Assembly: GCA_014218235.1 (NCBI GenBank)
Contig: CM024753.1
Location: 187,278,348 to 187,342,347, forward strand
Source: Colocasia esculenta
Taxonomy: Eukaryota > Streptophyta > Magnoliopsida > Alismatales > Araceae
DNA length: 64,000 bases
Direction: 5' to 3'
Below, piece by piece: positions 9,841 through 25,530 of the stretch. How positions within the stretch are numbered: position 1 is the first letter of the stretch; every line of letters begins with the position of its first letter. The notes under the pieces were generated by a model. It saw nothing but the letters and a program-made list of their open reading frames with translations. It was not told the origin of the DNA and made no database searches. A program made the position numbers and the translations under genes.

Positions 9841-12066
9841 TGTTGCCCAGTTGACGAGCCCAGAGGGGGGGGGGGTGAATGGGTCTTTTAAAAATTTATT
9901 TGATTAGTCCCTATACTTAAAACATTCATACAAAGATGTTCTTCGATGAAGGTTAGAGAAGGTTAGTATAAAAGACAAACACACAATAAGCAATCACACG
10001 TCCTACGTCCATTCCCTGAGCAACAACTCAAGATTCCACTAACTAGGGTACAGTCCCCCTATGGACAATACAACACCCAGCTCAGCTGGTCTTCCTTCAC
10101 ACGAAGGGAACTACAACACCCTGGATTCCTCACCAGGTCTTCCTTCACAACAGAAGGGAACACAACACCCTGGCTCCCCACCAGGTCTTCCTTCACAACA
10201 GAAGGGAACACAACACAAAAAGAATAAATAGGAATTCAAGCCCCTAGATCAAGCTTTAGCAAGTCAAGATCTGAAGCTACTAGCACTGAGAGCAAATAAT
10301 CTAAACAAGGCACTCTCTCAGAACTATACTGGCTCTCTTAGGATTTCTATTACAGCATGGAGAGCAAAGAGCTAATGACACACTAGAATTGAATTCTTGG
10401 CTCTCGGATTCTTTCAGAAGATCTGCAATGCTTGTAGTATTCAATGGTAAGTCACTTAGAGAACTTCTGGAGCTGCTATCTTGAATTTATATCTCCAATT
10501 TGAAATGTAGTCGTTAAAGTAATCGTTGTCTCTTTGTTTGATAGACGTTAGACTGATTGAGACATGGAAGCTTCTAGTCAACAGACTTTTATCCATTTGT
10601 GTATGCAAAGAGATAGGATCTTCTGGCGTCTATATGGTCCGACATTGTATAACAAAATATCTTTAGGACCCTGCACATATTAAATGCTAGAACAGTAAAC
10701 AACTAGGTTGTCTCTTGTTGTCAGTAAACGTTGATGTGAATATTCACCAAGAATAGTAATTCCATTTTGCTATATTAAAAAGATGTTAGCAGAGTATGCA
10801 CGATAATGGAAAGATCTCATCTGCATGCATGCAGAGATGCGTTCTGTCTTCATTAAATGCACAGCAGTCAGACAGATATGTAAAGACTTTGACTATTCAA
10901 CGCTTTCAGAAATAAGATAAATATCAAGTCGATATAAACCATAAAGTCGTTGCCTATATGACTTATGAAATCGTTATGATCAAGTGTTTACTGAAGAAAT
11001 CGTTATGAGTACTTAACAAGTCGTTATAGAAAGCAAATCGTTGTATTCATTAAAGGAATCGTTATGAATACTGAGTAAATCGTTATAGAAAGCAAATCGT
11101 TGTATTCATTAAAGGAATCGTTATGAATACTGAAAAAATCGTTATAGAGAGCAAATCGTTATGAGCGCTAAGGAAATCGTTACACGAAGCAAATCGTTAT
11201 GAGCGCTAAAGAAATCGTTACACGAAACAAATCGTTATGGCGCTAAAGAAATCGTTACACGAAGCAAATCGTTATGATGACTGATGGAATCGTTGCGATG
11301 AGCAAATCGTTACGATGACTAAAGAAATCGTTGCGATGAGCAAATCGTTACAATGACTGAAGGAATCATTGCGATGAGCAAATTGTTACGATGACTAAAG
11401 GAATCGTTGCGATGAGCAAATCGTTACGATGACTAAAGAAATCGTTGCGATGAGCAAATCATTACGATGACTGAAGGAATCGTTGCGATGAGCAAATTGT
11501 TACGATGACTAAAGAAATCGTTGCGATGAGCAAATCGTTACGATGACTAAAGAAATCGTTGCGATGAGCAAATCGTTATGAATGACTAAAGAAATCGTTG
11601 CGATGAGCAAATCGTTACGATGACTAAAGAAATCGTTGCGATGAGCAAATCGTTACGATGACTAAAAAAATCGTTGCGATGAGCAAATCGTTATGAATGA
11701 CTAAAGAAATCGTTACAAGAACGATTTGATGGTAACCACATGATGTTTCAGTCTTATAAAGAAATCGTTAAGATACTTGTGAAACCGTTATGATATCAAA
11801 TCGTTATAGCTCTATTAAAAATGATATACATGAAGGAAATCGTTGTGACTTTCAACAGAAGTCGATGTTTACTTGGAGAAATATCATCTTGAAATAATTA
11901 ATGCTTCAGAAAGATAATACTTACTAATATTGGCTTGTTTGTCCTTGGTGTATTTCCTGTGCTTGGACTTCATAGAATATGAGTTAGAGAACTTTGATAG
12001 GGTTTTGTTAATCACCAAAATAAATATGTAATTAATTAAAATTGTATGGAGACAGACTGATCATCA
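9841..12066 (-). repeat. 5' LTR of Copia copy 1 (2226 bp)
   Basis: On the minus strand the LTR begins TGATGATCAG at 12066 and ends GGGCAACA at 9841. The ends are fixed by the primer site on one side and by the match to the LTR of copy 2 on the other; both stop at the same bases. A C-run of 11 near the 3' end follows CCCATTCAC, a common Copia LTR end. About 370-1060 bases in from the LTR start lies a palindrome-rich tandem array (separate entry). The 3' LTR is outside the window, so insertion age cannot be estimated. Confidence 0.9.
11030..11740 (-). repeat. Tandem palindrome array in LTR of Copia copy 1
   Basis: About ten units of roughly 38 bp, preceded by more diverged units. Each unit carries two near-palindromes, ATCGTTGCGAT and ATCGTTACGAT (ATCG-NNN-CGAT), separated alternately by 6 bp (GAGCAA) and 10 bp (GACTAAAGAA). 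The array lies in the presumed U3 region. Copy 2 has the same array with a different unit number. The spacing is regular enough to suggest binding of a protein or of methylation machinery, but no function is shown. Confidence 0.9.
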
Positions 12067-13535
12067 AGCTGAACCACAAGAAGATAAGGTTATGATTAAT
12101 AACCTAAAAGTACAATCTGAACTATTAAGACAAATTGGTGAACAACAGGACAATGATCCTATGTTGATAGAAATTAGAGAAAGACTGGATTCCAGACTTG
12201 ATTTTAATGAAGATGCACATGGAAATCTTCGGTTCCGGAACAGGTTTTGTATACCGGGTAATGCAGAAATCAAGAAACAAATACTAGAGGAAGCTCATCG
12301 GGTACACTATACTATCCATCCGGGAGTTGTCAAGATGTACCAGGATTTAAAGAAAAATTTTTGGTAGTGTAATATGAAGAAAGACATTGTGGATTTCATA
12401 GCTAGATGTTTAACATGCCATAAAATCAAGGTTGAACACCAGAAACCCGCAGGGAAGTTAAAACCTCTTGAGGTACCAGAGTGGAAATGGGACAGTGTTG
12501 GTATGGATTTTATTGTGGGATTACCCAGAACATGTAGTGGATACGATGCAATATGGGTAATAATTGATCGACTCACAAAGTCAGCTCATTTCTTGGCTAT
12601 CAAAACGAAATGGTCTGTCAATATATTAGCTGCTATGTACTTAAAAGAAATTATTCGGCTTCCATAAGATATCATCTCTAACAGAGATGCAAGATTCACT
12701 TCACATTTTTGGAGAGAACTACAAGATGCGCTGGGAACTAAGCTGAAGTTTAGTACAACATTTCATCCTCAAACCGATGGACAAACAGAACGGGTAAATC
12801 AAATTATTGAGGATATGTGTCGTGCCTGCGTTCTAGAATTTGGAAATGACTGAAGTAACCATTTAGGAATCATAGAATTTGCTTATAACAACAGTTATCA
12901 GTCTACAATTCAGATGACACCATTTGAAGCTTCATATGGCCGACAATGTAGATCACCATTATGTTGGATTGAATTAAAGGAGTCATACATTCTTGGACCT
13001 GAAATGATACAAGAAACTACAGAAATTATAAAGTTGGTGCAAGATCGAATGAAAGCTGCTCAAGATCGACATAAAAGTTATGTTGATCAACGAAGAAGAG
13101 AATTGGAATTTCAACAAGGAGATCATGTATTTCTTAAAGTGTCACCCCGAAGAGGAATCAAGAGATTTGGAATTAAAGGAAAGTTGAGTCCAAGATACAT
13201 TGGACCATTCGAGATATTAAGAAAAGTTGGAGAAATGACGTATCAATTAGCACTTCCACCCCAATTATCCAATGTTCATAACATCTTCCATGTGTCAATG
13301 TTATGGAAATGTGTTTATGATCCAGAACATGTTATTGAATACCAGAATCTGGATGTACAAGGAAACCTGGCATATGAAGAAAGATGTGCAAATCCTCGAC
13401 CGAATGATCAAGCAACTCCGGAACAAGAAAGTTTTGTTATTAAAGATCCAATGGAATAAGCGAGGACAAGAAGAAGCAACATGGGAATTGGAAGATGCTA
13501 TCAAAACCAAGTATCCAGAATTGTTTACAGGTTAG
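12067..13535 (+). pseudogene. Chromovirus B pol: integrase and chromodomain (left part missing)
   Basis: The Gypsy integrase begins with the HHCC zinc domain (HPGVVKMYQDL, CLTCHKIKVEH). The catalytic core follows (GMDFIVGLPRT, SNRDARF, TFHPQTDGQTERVN), then the C-terminal region (HKSYVDQRRRELEF, FKVSPRRGIKRFG-type block, LSNVHNIFHVSML) and a chromodomain remnant (EEATWELEDAIKTKYPELF, about 13456-13530), which puts it in the plant chromoviruses. In-frame stops occur at 12366 (expected Trp, TGG to TAG), at 12665 (expected Gln-like position) and near 12852 (Trp to TGA), plus a frameshift before the chromodomain. RT and gag should lie beyond Copia copy 1, left of the window. Confidence 0.9.
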
Positions 13536-13579
13536 TATCAATTGCTCTTGAATTCTTATATGAGGACCAAATTTTCTTT

Positions 13580-13591
13580 AGTGGGGGAGAG
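13580..13591 (+). other. Polypurine tract of chromovirus B
   Basis: The purine run AGTGGGGGAGAG directly precedes the LTR start TGTAACACCCC. It would prime plus-strand synthesis. Confidence 0.85.
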
Positions 13592-13592
13592 T

Positions 13593-16176
13593 TGTAACAC
13601 CCCAAAATTTTATTTATTAGAAATTTAGAAAAATGTGAGGATATTAATTGTTAAACCTAACTACTTTCATGAGATGTGATTACCTTTAATTTAGGATTAA
13701 ATTATATTAATAAATATAATTTTAGTGTCGTACTTAGAGGTGCGCACTCTGACAGGGCGACATCGGAAATCTGTAACGGAATAGAAATCCGAAGACACCA
13801 TAATTTCTAAAAAAATATGTTGATACTAGAAATATAAATATCTAGAATTATTGACGCGCGTATTTCAAGATTAAGTCGACGCAATGATTTTTCGGATAAT
13901 TTTTACTGGGTGAAAAGTTAATTCTAAAAATTAAACTAAAATCACCATAATTTGTAAAACCTTCCTATTAGCTTATGTTCAAAACTTCAACTTGAATGGC
14001 CATCATTTGGGTATAAAAATATAGGGATAATTGGACTAGCTGAATTATTTCTTATTTACGGTAACTATTTTTTAAAAAAATAGTTGCTTACGTAGCTTTG
14101 GCTATGTAAGGCTCTTTTCACCATGGGTTAAAAGCCTACATGTAGTTTACTACGTGTAAGTGGGGTAAAACCCCATGGTAATCGTGGCTTGATGAGGGAA
14201 AGGTGAGCTTTATGGCTACACATGTATGGCTACGTGTCATACATGCATGAGAGCTAGACGGTTATAAAAACTCTCTCTTAACCATTCAGAGGTGTTTTTA
14301 CTCTCTTACTCCATGCACCCTGCTGTTGCCGTTGCTTTGTTGAAGCTGCTGCTGTTGCTGTTGCTCTTGCCCGTAGGTGCTGCTGTTGTTTTGCTGTAGC
14401 TCATGTTGCTGCTACTCTTACTATTGCACCTACTGTAGTTGCTATTTCTGCAGCCTTCCTGTCTCCTTCTTCCTGCTGCTGTTAGCTCCTTCGTTGAGGA
14501 GAAGAGAAGATCTTCATCTTTCCTAAGTCAGGTAGGATTCTCCTCTTGATTCTCCTCTTGCTTCTCTTTCTTTTAGAATCTCAGAGTTCAAGCATCTACT
14601 TTGGTTTCATGATGACATGAGGTTCAGTAAAGCTTTCTTGGACACTTCTTTTCTATTGAGTTCATGCCTCTGGAATGATACTCTTGTCTTTAGATGTAGC
14701 TAGATGTACTGGTATGAACCATGTTTCGGTCTTGATAAGGTTTGCATGAAAGAGTAGATATATTTCTACAGAGTCTTTCTCCTATAAGCTTCCAGTTCTT
14801 GCCACTATGTTGTGAAGAATGTGTTTCCATTGTGCTATTGTTTCCTTTCTGTAAAGTGGTGTTTAGAAGTGTAGACCACACCCATTAGGTATTTTTAACC
14901 ATGCTTAGAATCATAAGAACACTTAGATGAGTATCCTGATATATTGTATAACCATTTCTAGAAGTTTAGTCTGTGCCTGTCGACAGTTAGAACCTATCTG
15001 TCGACATGGTTCATGCTTCTAGAACCCAGATGTGCAAAACCATCAGTAGCTGTCGACAGATAGCCTTTATCTGTCGACAGATGACTTTCATCTGTTGATA
15101 ACCACCCTTGGCCTGTCGACAGATAGTGTCCAAGTTCCAGAAACTGGTTCTGGGAGGACATTAGTTGTCGACAGCCACTCCCTGGCTGTCGACATACACC
15201 TGTCTGAGGTGTTTAATTTGATCTGTTTCATGTCTAACCAAAGGTGACACACCTTGGTATTAACCTAACTAGTTGTTTCCCTTATTTCCTTGGATTCCAA
15301 CTACTGTATCTCTGAGAAAGATCATTCAAATGTCATCCATATTCCACTATGGATTGTCTTTGAATACCCCAAGTGCATTTGATTCCTACATGTCTACAAC
15401 CTTCTGTAAAATTTGGCAATGAATCCTGAACCTTTGTTCTATGAGTGAACTTGAGTACTTGTGTATCACATCTGAATAGAAATGACTTGTGATGACAATT
15501 TGTTGGGTCTTTGGACTCAACTGAGATATATGTCTGTGCAAGTGGGGCTGGTCCAGTCCCGGGAGGAGCACTCGAATTCGTTTAGTGCTCGTACGGAACG
15601 ATAATGGATCTATGGATGTTTGGCATTGCATCATACTTTCTTGATTGGTCATCATATTATTTTATCATGAGTTGAATATGTACTTGAACCAGAATGTGAT
15701 TGTTATCCTGAATTCTTGTTCGTGCAAACTTAATTCAGTACTCCTATTCTATAATTGTTACCTATTTAACATGGTTATTCAATCATCCTTGATGTTCAGC
15801 AGTACTATCAATTAAGTTACTTGCCCTACTCTTTGATTATCCTAATCCTTTTTGTTATAAAAATGAATCTTATTGGGCTAGTTAGCTCATGAAATCTTAC
15901 TTTTTCAGGTGATCAAGATGAGCCTAGTACCTAAGGGGGTGTGCTGAGCGGGACAACTAGCCTTCGGTGTCCAACCAACTTTTCCTTTAATATTGTAGTT
16001 AGAGTTGGAGTATATTTAAGTTTTCTTTTTCTTACTTCTCATATGGACAGTAATGAGGAGTTTTATGTATATTAAGCTTCCGCAATGTTAACCACAGATG
16101 TATAATAACATAAGTGTTATTTCTTAAGTTTGTTTTTTGTCATTTCCAATAAATAGACATTTATTAGGATGTGACA
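13593..16176 (+). repeat. 3' LTR of chromovirus B (about 2.58 kb)
   Basis: Starts TGTAACACC right after the polypurine tract and is taken to end at GGATGTGACA, where RT sequence of element A resumes. A TATA-like GGTTATAAAAAC lies near 14262, followed by a plausible transcript start region. CTG/TTG trinucleotide-rich sequence fills 14320-14480, and a cluster of CTGTCGACAG palindromes lies at 14977-15195. The 5' LTR is not in the window, so the right border rests on TG..CA ends and the return of element A. Confidence 0.72.
14977..15195. repeat. CTGTCGACAG palindrome cluster in LTR of B
   Basis: Seven full or nearly full copies of the 10-bp palindrome CTGTCGACAG (core GTCGAC) occur in about 220 bp, irregularly spaced. 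Unlike the other families, this cluster lies downstream of the TATA-like box, in the presumed R/U5 part. Confidence 0.88.
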
Positions 16177-18714
16177 TGCTTGATCAGTAGTAGTCAGCCA
16201 ATGTGTTTTCGAGGATTGACTTGAGATCAGGCTACTACTAGTTGAGGATCAGAGAGTCAGATATTGGCATGACAGCTTTCCGTTCGAGGTATGGTCAAGG
16301 CGCCAGCAGCTTTTATGGATTTGATGCACAGAGTGTTCAGTGAGTACCTAGACAGGTTTGTGGTCATCTTTGTGGATGACATTTTGGTCTACTCGGCTTC
16401 AGAGGAGGAGCACGAGGAGTATCTGAGGATTGTGCTGGAGACGTTGCGGAGTCACCAAGTTTATGCCGAGTTCGACAAGTCCGAATTTTTGCTGAGGGAG
16501 GTGCCCTTTCTCGGGCACGTGATCTCAGGTTCTGGTGTGGCAGTGGACCATGCCAAGGTTGAGGTAGTGTTGTCTTGGGAGCAGCCCACTTCAGTGTCAG
16601 AGGTTCGCAGCTTTCTAGGTTTGGCAGGCTATTACAGAAGGTTCATCCAGGATTTTTCCAAGATTGCAGAGCCGTTGACCAGATTGACCAGACTTGAGGA
16701 TAGATTTATTTGGACTGAGGACTGCAAGTGGGGTTTCCAGGAGCTAAAGACGAGGTTGACTTCAGCGCCAGTGTTGGTCTTGCCGTCAGGTAGCAGAGGT
16801 TTTGTGGTCTATATCGACGCTTCGAGGTCGGGTTTGGGTGCAGTGCTGATGCAGCATGGTGGGGTTGTTGCCTATGCTTCTCAGCAGTTGAAGAAGCATG
16901 AGGAGAACTACCCTACCCACAACTTAGAGTTTGCAGTAGTGGTGTTTGCTCTGAAGTTGTGGAGGCACTATTTGTACGATGAGGTGTTTGAGATCTTCAC
17001 AGATCATCAGAGCTTGCAGTATATCTTCACTCAAAAGGATTTGAACTTGAGGCATCGCAGGTGGATAGAGTATTTGAAGGACTATGACCTTACCCTCTCC
17101 TATCACCCGGGAAGGGCTAACGTCGTAGCATATGCTTTGAGCAGACGGGTTCGCCTGAGTTCATTGCTAGTCAGAGAGTGGAGGTTGTTGGAGGACCTAT
17201 CTCAAAGAGTTTTCTGCCCTTCGAGATACAGAGACCGTGCAGTGATGACCAGTTTGTTAGTTCGCCCGTCAGTGTACCGTCAGGTGCTGGAGGCACAACA
17301 GGCAGATGCATAGTTGGCAGATATTTTACAGATGCCAGATGCTGAGCTAGACGAGGACAGTGAGGTTAGGTTTAGAGGCAGATTGTACGTTTCCTGTGAT
17401 GCGCGCCAGGCGCTATTGTCAGAGGCACACTGGTCGAGGTATGTTGTTCATCCTGGTTCCACCAAGATGTATCATAACTTGAGGAGGTTTTTCTGGTGGC
17501 CAGGGATGAAGAGGTGCGTGGCAGAGTTTGTCGCTCAGTGCCTTACCTGTCAACAAGTGAAGGCTGAGCATCAGCATCCTGGTGGTGAGCTGCAGTCGTT
17601 GCCCATTCCCGAGTGGAAGTGGGACGACATCACCATGGACTTCGTGGTTGGTTTGCCTCGTACTCCGCAGAGGCATGATGGTATCTGGGTGATTGTGGAC
17701 AGGTTGACCAAGTCAGCACACTTCCTCCCAGTCAGGATGTCTTGGTCAGTGGACAGGCTTTCCAGACTGTACGTGGACCGAGTTGTTTCGTTGTACGGAA
17801 CCCCAGTTTCTATTGTTTCTGACAGAGATCCGAGGTTCACTTCAGGGTTTTGCCGTAATTTGTAGAGAGCTCTTGGCACAGAGTTGAGGCTGAGTTCAGC
17901 ATACCACCCGTAGCCAGATGGTCAGTCAGAGAGGACTATTCAGACTTTGGAGGATATGTTGAGAGCTTATTGCTTGGACTGGAGTGGCACTTGGGAGTCG
18001 CAGCTTCTAATGGTAGAGTTCGCATACAACAACAGTTATCACTCGAGCATTGGAATGACACCATACGAGGCTTTGTATGGTCGGCCGTGCAGGACACCAC
18101 TTTACTGGTTTGAAGTGGGTGAGAGGCAACTTTTGGGACCGGAGATGGTGCAGTAGTGTGCAGACACAGTCAGTTTAGTCAGGCAGAGGCTTCAGACAGC
18201 ACAGAGCAGACAGAAGAGCTATGCAGATGTCCGCAGGAGGCCGTTGCAGTTCAGCGTGGGTGACCTTGTGTTCTTGCGGGTTTTGCCGACCAAGGGCGTC
18301 AAGAGGTTTGGCAGGAAGGGGAAGCTCAATCCGAGGTATATTGAACCTTTCCCTATCTCAGAGAGGATCGGGGAGGTGGCTTACAGGTTGTGTCTTCCGG
18401 CAGAGTTGGCAGGCGTGCACAGTGTTTTCCACATTTCACAGCTCAGGAGATACGTTGCAGATCCGTCTCACATGTTGGACTACTCACAGCTTGAGGTAGC
18501 ACCAGACTTGTCAGTGCCAGAGTACCCGATTAGAGTTGTGGATCACAGAGTACATTAGTTGCGCAGAAAGTAGATTCCGCTGGCCAAGGTCGTCTGGGAG
18601 AACCACGTCGGTGGTGAGGCCACTTGGGAGCGCGATGACGAGATGAGAGAGCAGTTCCCATATTTGTTTGAGTGGTGGGTACGTTGTTTTCCCTTTTATG
18701 TTGCTTCCTGTTGA
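16177..18714 (+). pseudogene. Chromovirus A pol: RT, RNase H, integrase, chromodomain (5' part missing)
   Basis: RT starts mid-domain (IDLRSGYY) with about 30 bp lost near 16285. It continues with [12 protein letters not shown] and the active site FVDDILVY. RNase H follows ([50 protein letters not shown] is changed to AYALSRR). Integrase has HPGSTKMYHNL, CLTCQQVKAEH, MDFVVGLPRT and SDRDPRFTSGF, then the region ending VFHISQLRRYV, and a chromodomain (GGEATWERDDEMREQFPYLF, about 18605-18665). Stops are TAG at 16239, 17311, 17863, 17911, 18154, 18556 and 18571, nearly all where relatives carry Gln. Gag and early RT should be left of element B. Confidence 0.92.
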
Positions 18715-18750
18715 AACTGAGTTTCTTTTAATTTCGAGGACGAAATTTCT

Positions 18751-18765
18751 TTAAGGAGGGTAGGA
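18751..18765 (+). other. Polypurine tract of chromovirus A
   Basis: TTAAGGAGGGTAGGA lies immediately before the LTR start, in the usual plant chromovirus context (GAGGACGAAATTTC just upstream). Confidence 0.88.
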
Positions 18766-19417
18766 TGTAAGACCCGACCATCTTGGGCCCTTGGCCCAAT
18801 CCTCAGGGTCACGACATGGTCGCGCCAGGGGAGCCTGTCGCGACAGGCTTCGGGACGCGGCGCACCTGGCCGTCACGACATGGTCGCGACGGGGGTGGGC
18901 GTCGCGTTCTTGTCGCGGTGTCTGATGGCGTCACGACTGCTTTTTTGACTGATTTGACCGTTGTCCTTTCTGTCAGAGCCAGTAGGAGATTGGTAGTCCC
19001 TACTGAGCTTCTGTTGTGAAGCTCATCTCTTCCTTTTCCAAGTGAGACTTCTCAGCAGCGGCAGGGTGCACGTCGGGCGGAGGAGGCAGGGCGGTAGTCG
19101 TCGTCCCCGCAGCTAGCAGTGTTCTCCCCCTTCAATTGTACTTCACCCTCAGGGTATGCCCCTAAGGGCTCTGTCCTTCCCCTTTTACCTGTACTAGTGT
19201 GCGTGTGTTGGGACTATATCTAGAGCGATACGCTGCGGTCTCGCTCTCCTTTCTGCTTCCGCGTGTGTGCTTCTAGTTCAGTAGTTGACATTTATTTCCC
19301 TTACATATTCTGTTAGACTTGTGTTATAGCCCTTCCGAGACTCCAGATCCATGGGCCGCGACTGCGAAAATCGGGTCCTTGGCTTGGGCCGAGGGTCGGG
19401 TTCTCGGGGTTGTTACA
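18766..19417 (+). repeat. 3' LTR of chromovirus A (652 bp)
   Basis: Begins TGTAAGACCC and ends GGTTGTTACA, giving inverted termini TGTAA/TTACA. Near its start are methylatable palindromes, including the perfect 14-mer CCTGTCGCGACAGG (18834-18847) and several GTCGCGAC or GTCACGAC relatives. The part from about 18960 to 19320 matches the sequence at the right end of the window (63655-64000), in the same orientation, including CAGTAGGAGATTGGTAGTCC. Confidence 0.9.
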
Positions 19418-20250
19418 AGCTTATCTTCTAATCTACGACCAAGCAGAAGTCTTTTGGTCATGGGTCTCAAGGTAGAACTCTATCTTTATGAGAAGTATAT
19501 ATTCACATCCTTGGAAGATCAGGGTTCTACATGAAGTAAGGTCAGAGAAAGTAAGGCGAACCAGAGCTTCTTCTAGGCTTTCCTCTTCGAGCTTGTTGAT
19601 ACAAGTTGAAGTTTTGGAGGCCAAGAGTTATTTGCAACCATAGTGCAACGTCTAAGGAAGCTAGTGCAACTGATTTCTACTTCAATGTTTCTCAACAACG
19701 CAAACAAGAGAAATTTGAACCTTTGTGTTTCTATTCTATCCTCTTGTTCTTTGGGTTGAGAAACTGCTCACACATTAACTTTGCATATTTGTGTGTGTGT
19801 GTGTGCTTGGTTGTGAGCACGTTGTTGTTTGTTGGTGTGTAGTGCGTGCGCGCATACACATCGGGTTGTCTCGTCCCTTGGAAACGAGGTAGGGTTGTGA
19901 TTGTCCCCGAAAACAACAGTGTGTGTATGTGAGGTCTTGTAACTTGTACTTAGAAAACAAGTTAGTGGAAATCCTCACAAGGGTGTGGGGTAGTGGACGT
20001 AGACACACACATGGGTGTGTTTGTCGAACCACTCTAAATCCTGTGTGTATGTGTGGTTTGTTCCATCTTTTCTACCTCCGTTCTACGCATGTTAGGATAG
20101 TTGGTTTCGTCTATATACTTGTTATATTCCGCTGTGCATATCACATAATAAGTTTGATTGATTGGGTCTAATCTATTCTGTGTTAAAAGAATTTTTATTG
20201 GGCAATAACCAATTCACCCCTCCCCTCTTAGTTGTCCATCGCATCTCTAC
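19418..20250 (+). other. Probable Copia LTR remnant
   Basis: No coding motif is visible. It includes a GT-rich microsatellite stretch (about 19789-19805). It ends with the CAATTCACCCCTCCCCTC block (about 20208-20228) that typically marks the 3' end of plant Copia LTRs. No start, primer site or TSD could be placed, so it is treated as a fragment. Confidence 0.45.
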
Positions 20251-21390
20251 ACATCAAGAACCACGATGCGAAGCCAACGCGTCACACACAAGGGACACGA
20301 CAACACTTTTAACACGTTAGCACGATGCGACGCTATCTCAAAAAACATCAAACTGGCAGGTCTCACATATAGCACCCCCAAAACGGCCACACAAGCCCAC
20401 ACTCGACCACTACGGCCCAAACCATGCCCCTGAATCTCAAATCCACAATCTAGACACCCATTCTCACACCCAAATCACTAAAAATGATTTCACATATATT
20501 CTAATTCGAAAGGACAACCAAACATACTTCATAAAAAAATTACAACATGACCACACGCTCTACTAACATGAAACAAAAATCAATCATGCTCACAAACCAC
20601 CATCTGTCAGAATTGAAGCAAGAAACACAAAGAAAGACGAGAAGCACCCTACCAAAGCACGAGGAACGGCTCGTTGGGGCCTATCATCTGGCCACCTCCT
20701 CCTCATCGAAACCACGCTCAAAAGCATCCAAAACCACCGAAATCACCTCTGAATCGCCAGAGCAACAGCTCCCCAATATGAAACAGAGTTTGCCTCTATT
20801 CGATTGGCAAAGCAGAACTAAAAATTAACCGGTAATGTTAACGCACCAACCCAAGAGGAAGCCTCACTGTCGCGTCCACATGACAAACCACAACAACACC
20901 AATCGAAACCTTAACGCGTGGAGCGACAAGACGCTACAAATTAATCAGAAGTTTAAAGCAACAAGAAACCACATTAACACATCAAACAAAAATGACGCGA
21001 CAACCAATTGTCTCCTACTGTCACTGCAACCTCGGCAAACGCCACATGAACGCGACAACCTCACAAGTCACAATAGCACACAGAGTGTCAAGGCCAAGGA
21101 AATGTCCCCCACTCAGCCTTCAAACAGGCACAAGCACCAAACCAACACCACTTCGAACTCCAAAACCCAGTAAACCATATCTGAACAATCACGGTCATTA
21201 CACCAACTCCCCAAACACATTCCGCAAGAGCAATGATAAATCATATAGATTAAAAGTGCACAACTCAGACCACCCTCGTAAAAATCCTAAACTGAAACCT
21301 TGTGAGTTATAGCAGTCAAGGTCATTTTACATTGATAAACAATTTTTAAAGCAGAAATAAATCCAGTGTTCGATGATGCCATCCAAATCG
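20251..21390. other. Unassigned sequence downstream of eL43
   Basis: A/C-rich sequence without recognisable domains. The two overlapping plus-strand frames (20547-21312) are Thr/Asn/Lys-rich and look like chance ORFs. The 3' UTR and poly(A) site of the eL43 gene should fall near its right edge (21300-21400), but I cannot place the cleavage site. Confidence 0.5.
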
Positions 21391-21400
21391 CAACATCGTC

Positions 21401-25413
<4,013 letters not shown>

Positions 25414-25494
25414 TGTGGCAGAAAGCGGGGAAGAAGAGCGGCCGCCGACGGTGGAGACGGGGATGTTCACTTCAACAGTTCAGCCAGTTCGGAC

Positions 25495-25530
25495 CGTGAA
25501 ACCCTAACCACGTCCAATTGAATATATAGC
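25495..25530 (-). promoter_or_regulatory. eL43 core promoter: TATA box and telo-box
   Basis: On the minus strand TATATATTC (about 25519-25527) is followed ~15 bp downstream by TTAGGGTTT (25499-25507). The latter is the telo-box found at plant ribosomal-protein promoters. The predicted transcript start (~25490) leaves a pyrimidine-rich 5' UTR of about 75 nt before the ATG at 25413. Confidence 0.75.

Larger units (their letters stand above)
1..12066 (-). mobile_element. Sirevirus-like Copia retrotransposon, copy 1 (left end outside window)
   Basis: Read on the minus strand the order is 5' LTR (9841-12066), tRNA-iMet primer site (9827-9838), gag, pol in Copia order (protease, integrase, RT, RNase H), then a third ORF that runs off position 1. 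A long coiled-coil gag, an iMet primer site, long LTRs and an extra ORF after pol are the described hallmarks of the plant Sirevirus group. The 3' LTR must lie left of the window. A second copy at 43668-51958 allows codon-by-codon comparison. Gag and pol carry stops and frameshifts, and RT is split by a 3.0-kb insertion, so this copy is dead. It sits inside chromovirus B, whose pol resumes at 12067. Confidence 0.92.

Noticed and set aside
11030..11740. CRISPR-like regular repeat array
   Set aside because: Units are contiguous with no unique spacers, lie within an LTR present in two copies, and the genome is a plant.
20547..21312. Two overlapping plus-strand ORFs of 93-112 residues
   Set aside because: Thr/Asn/Lys-rich composition from A/C-rich DNA, mutually overlapping in different frames, no motif.
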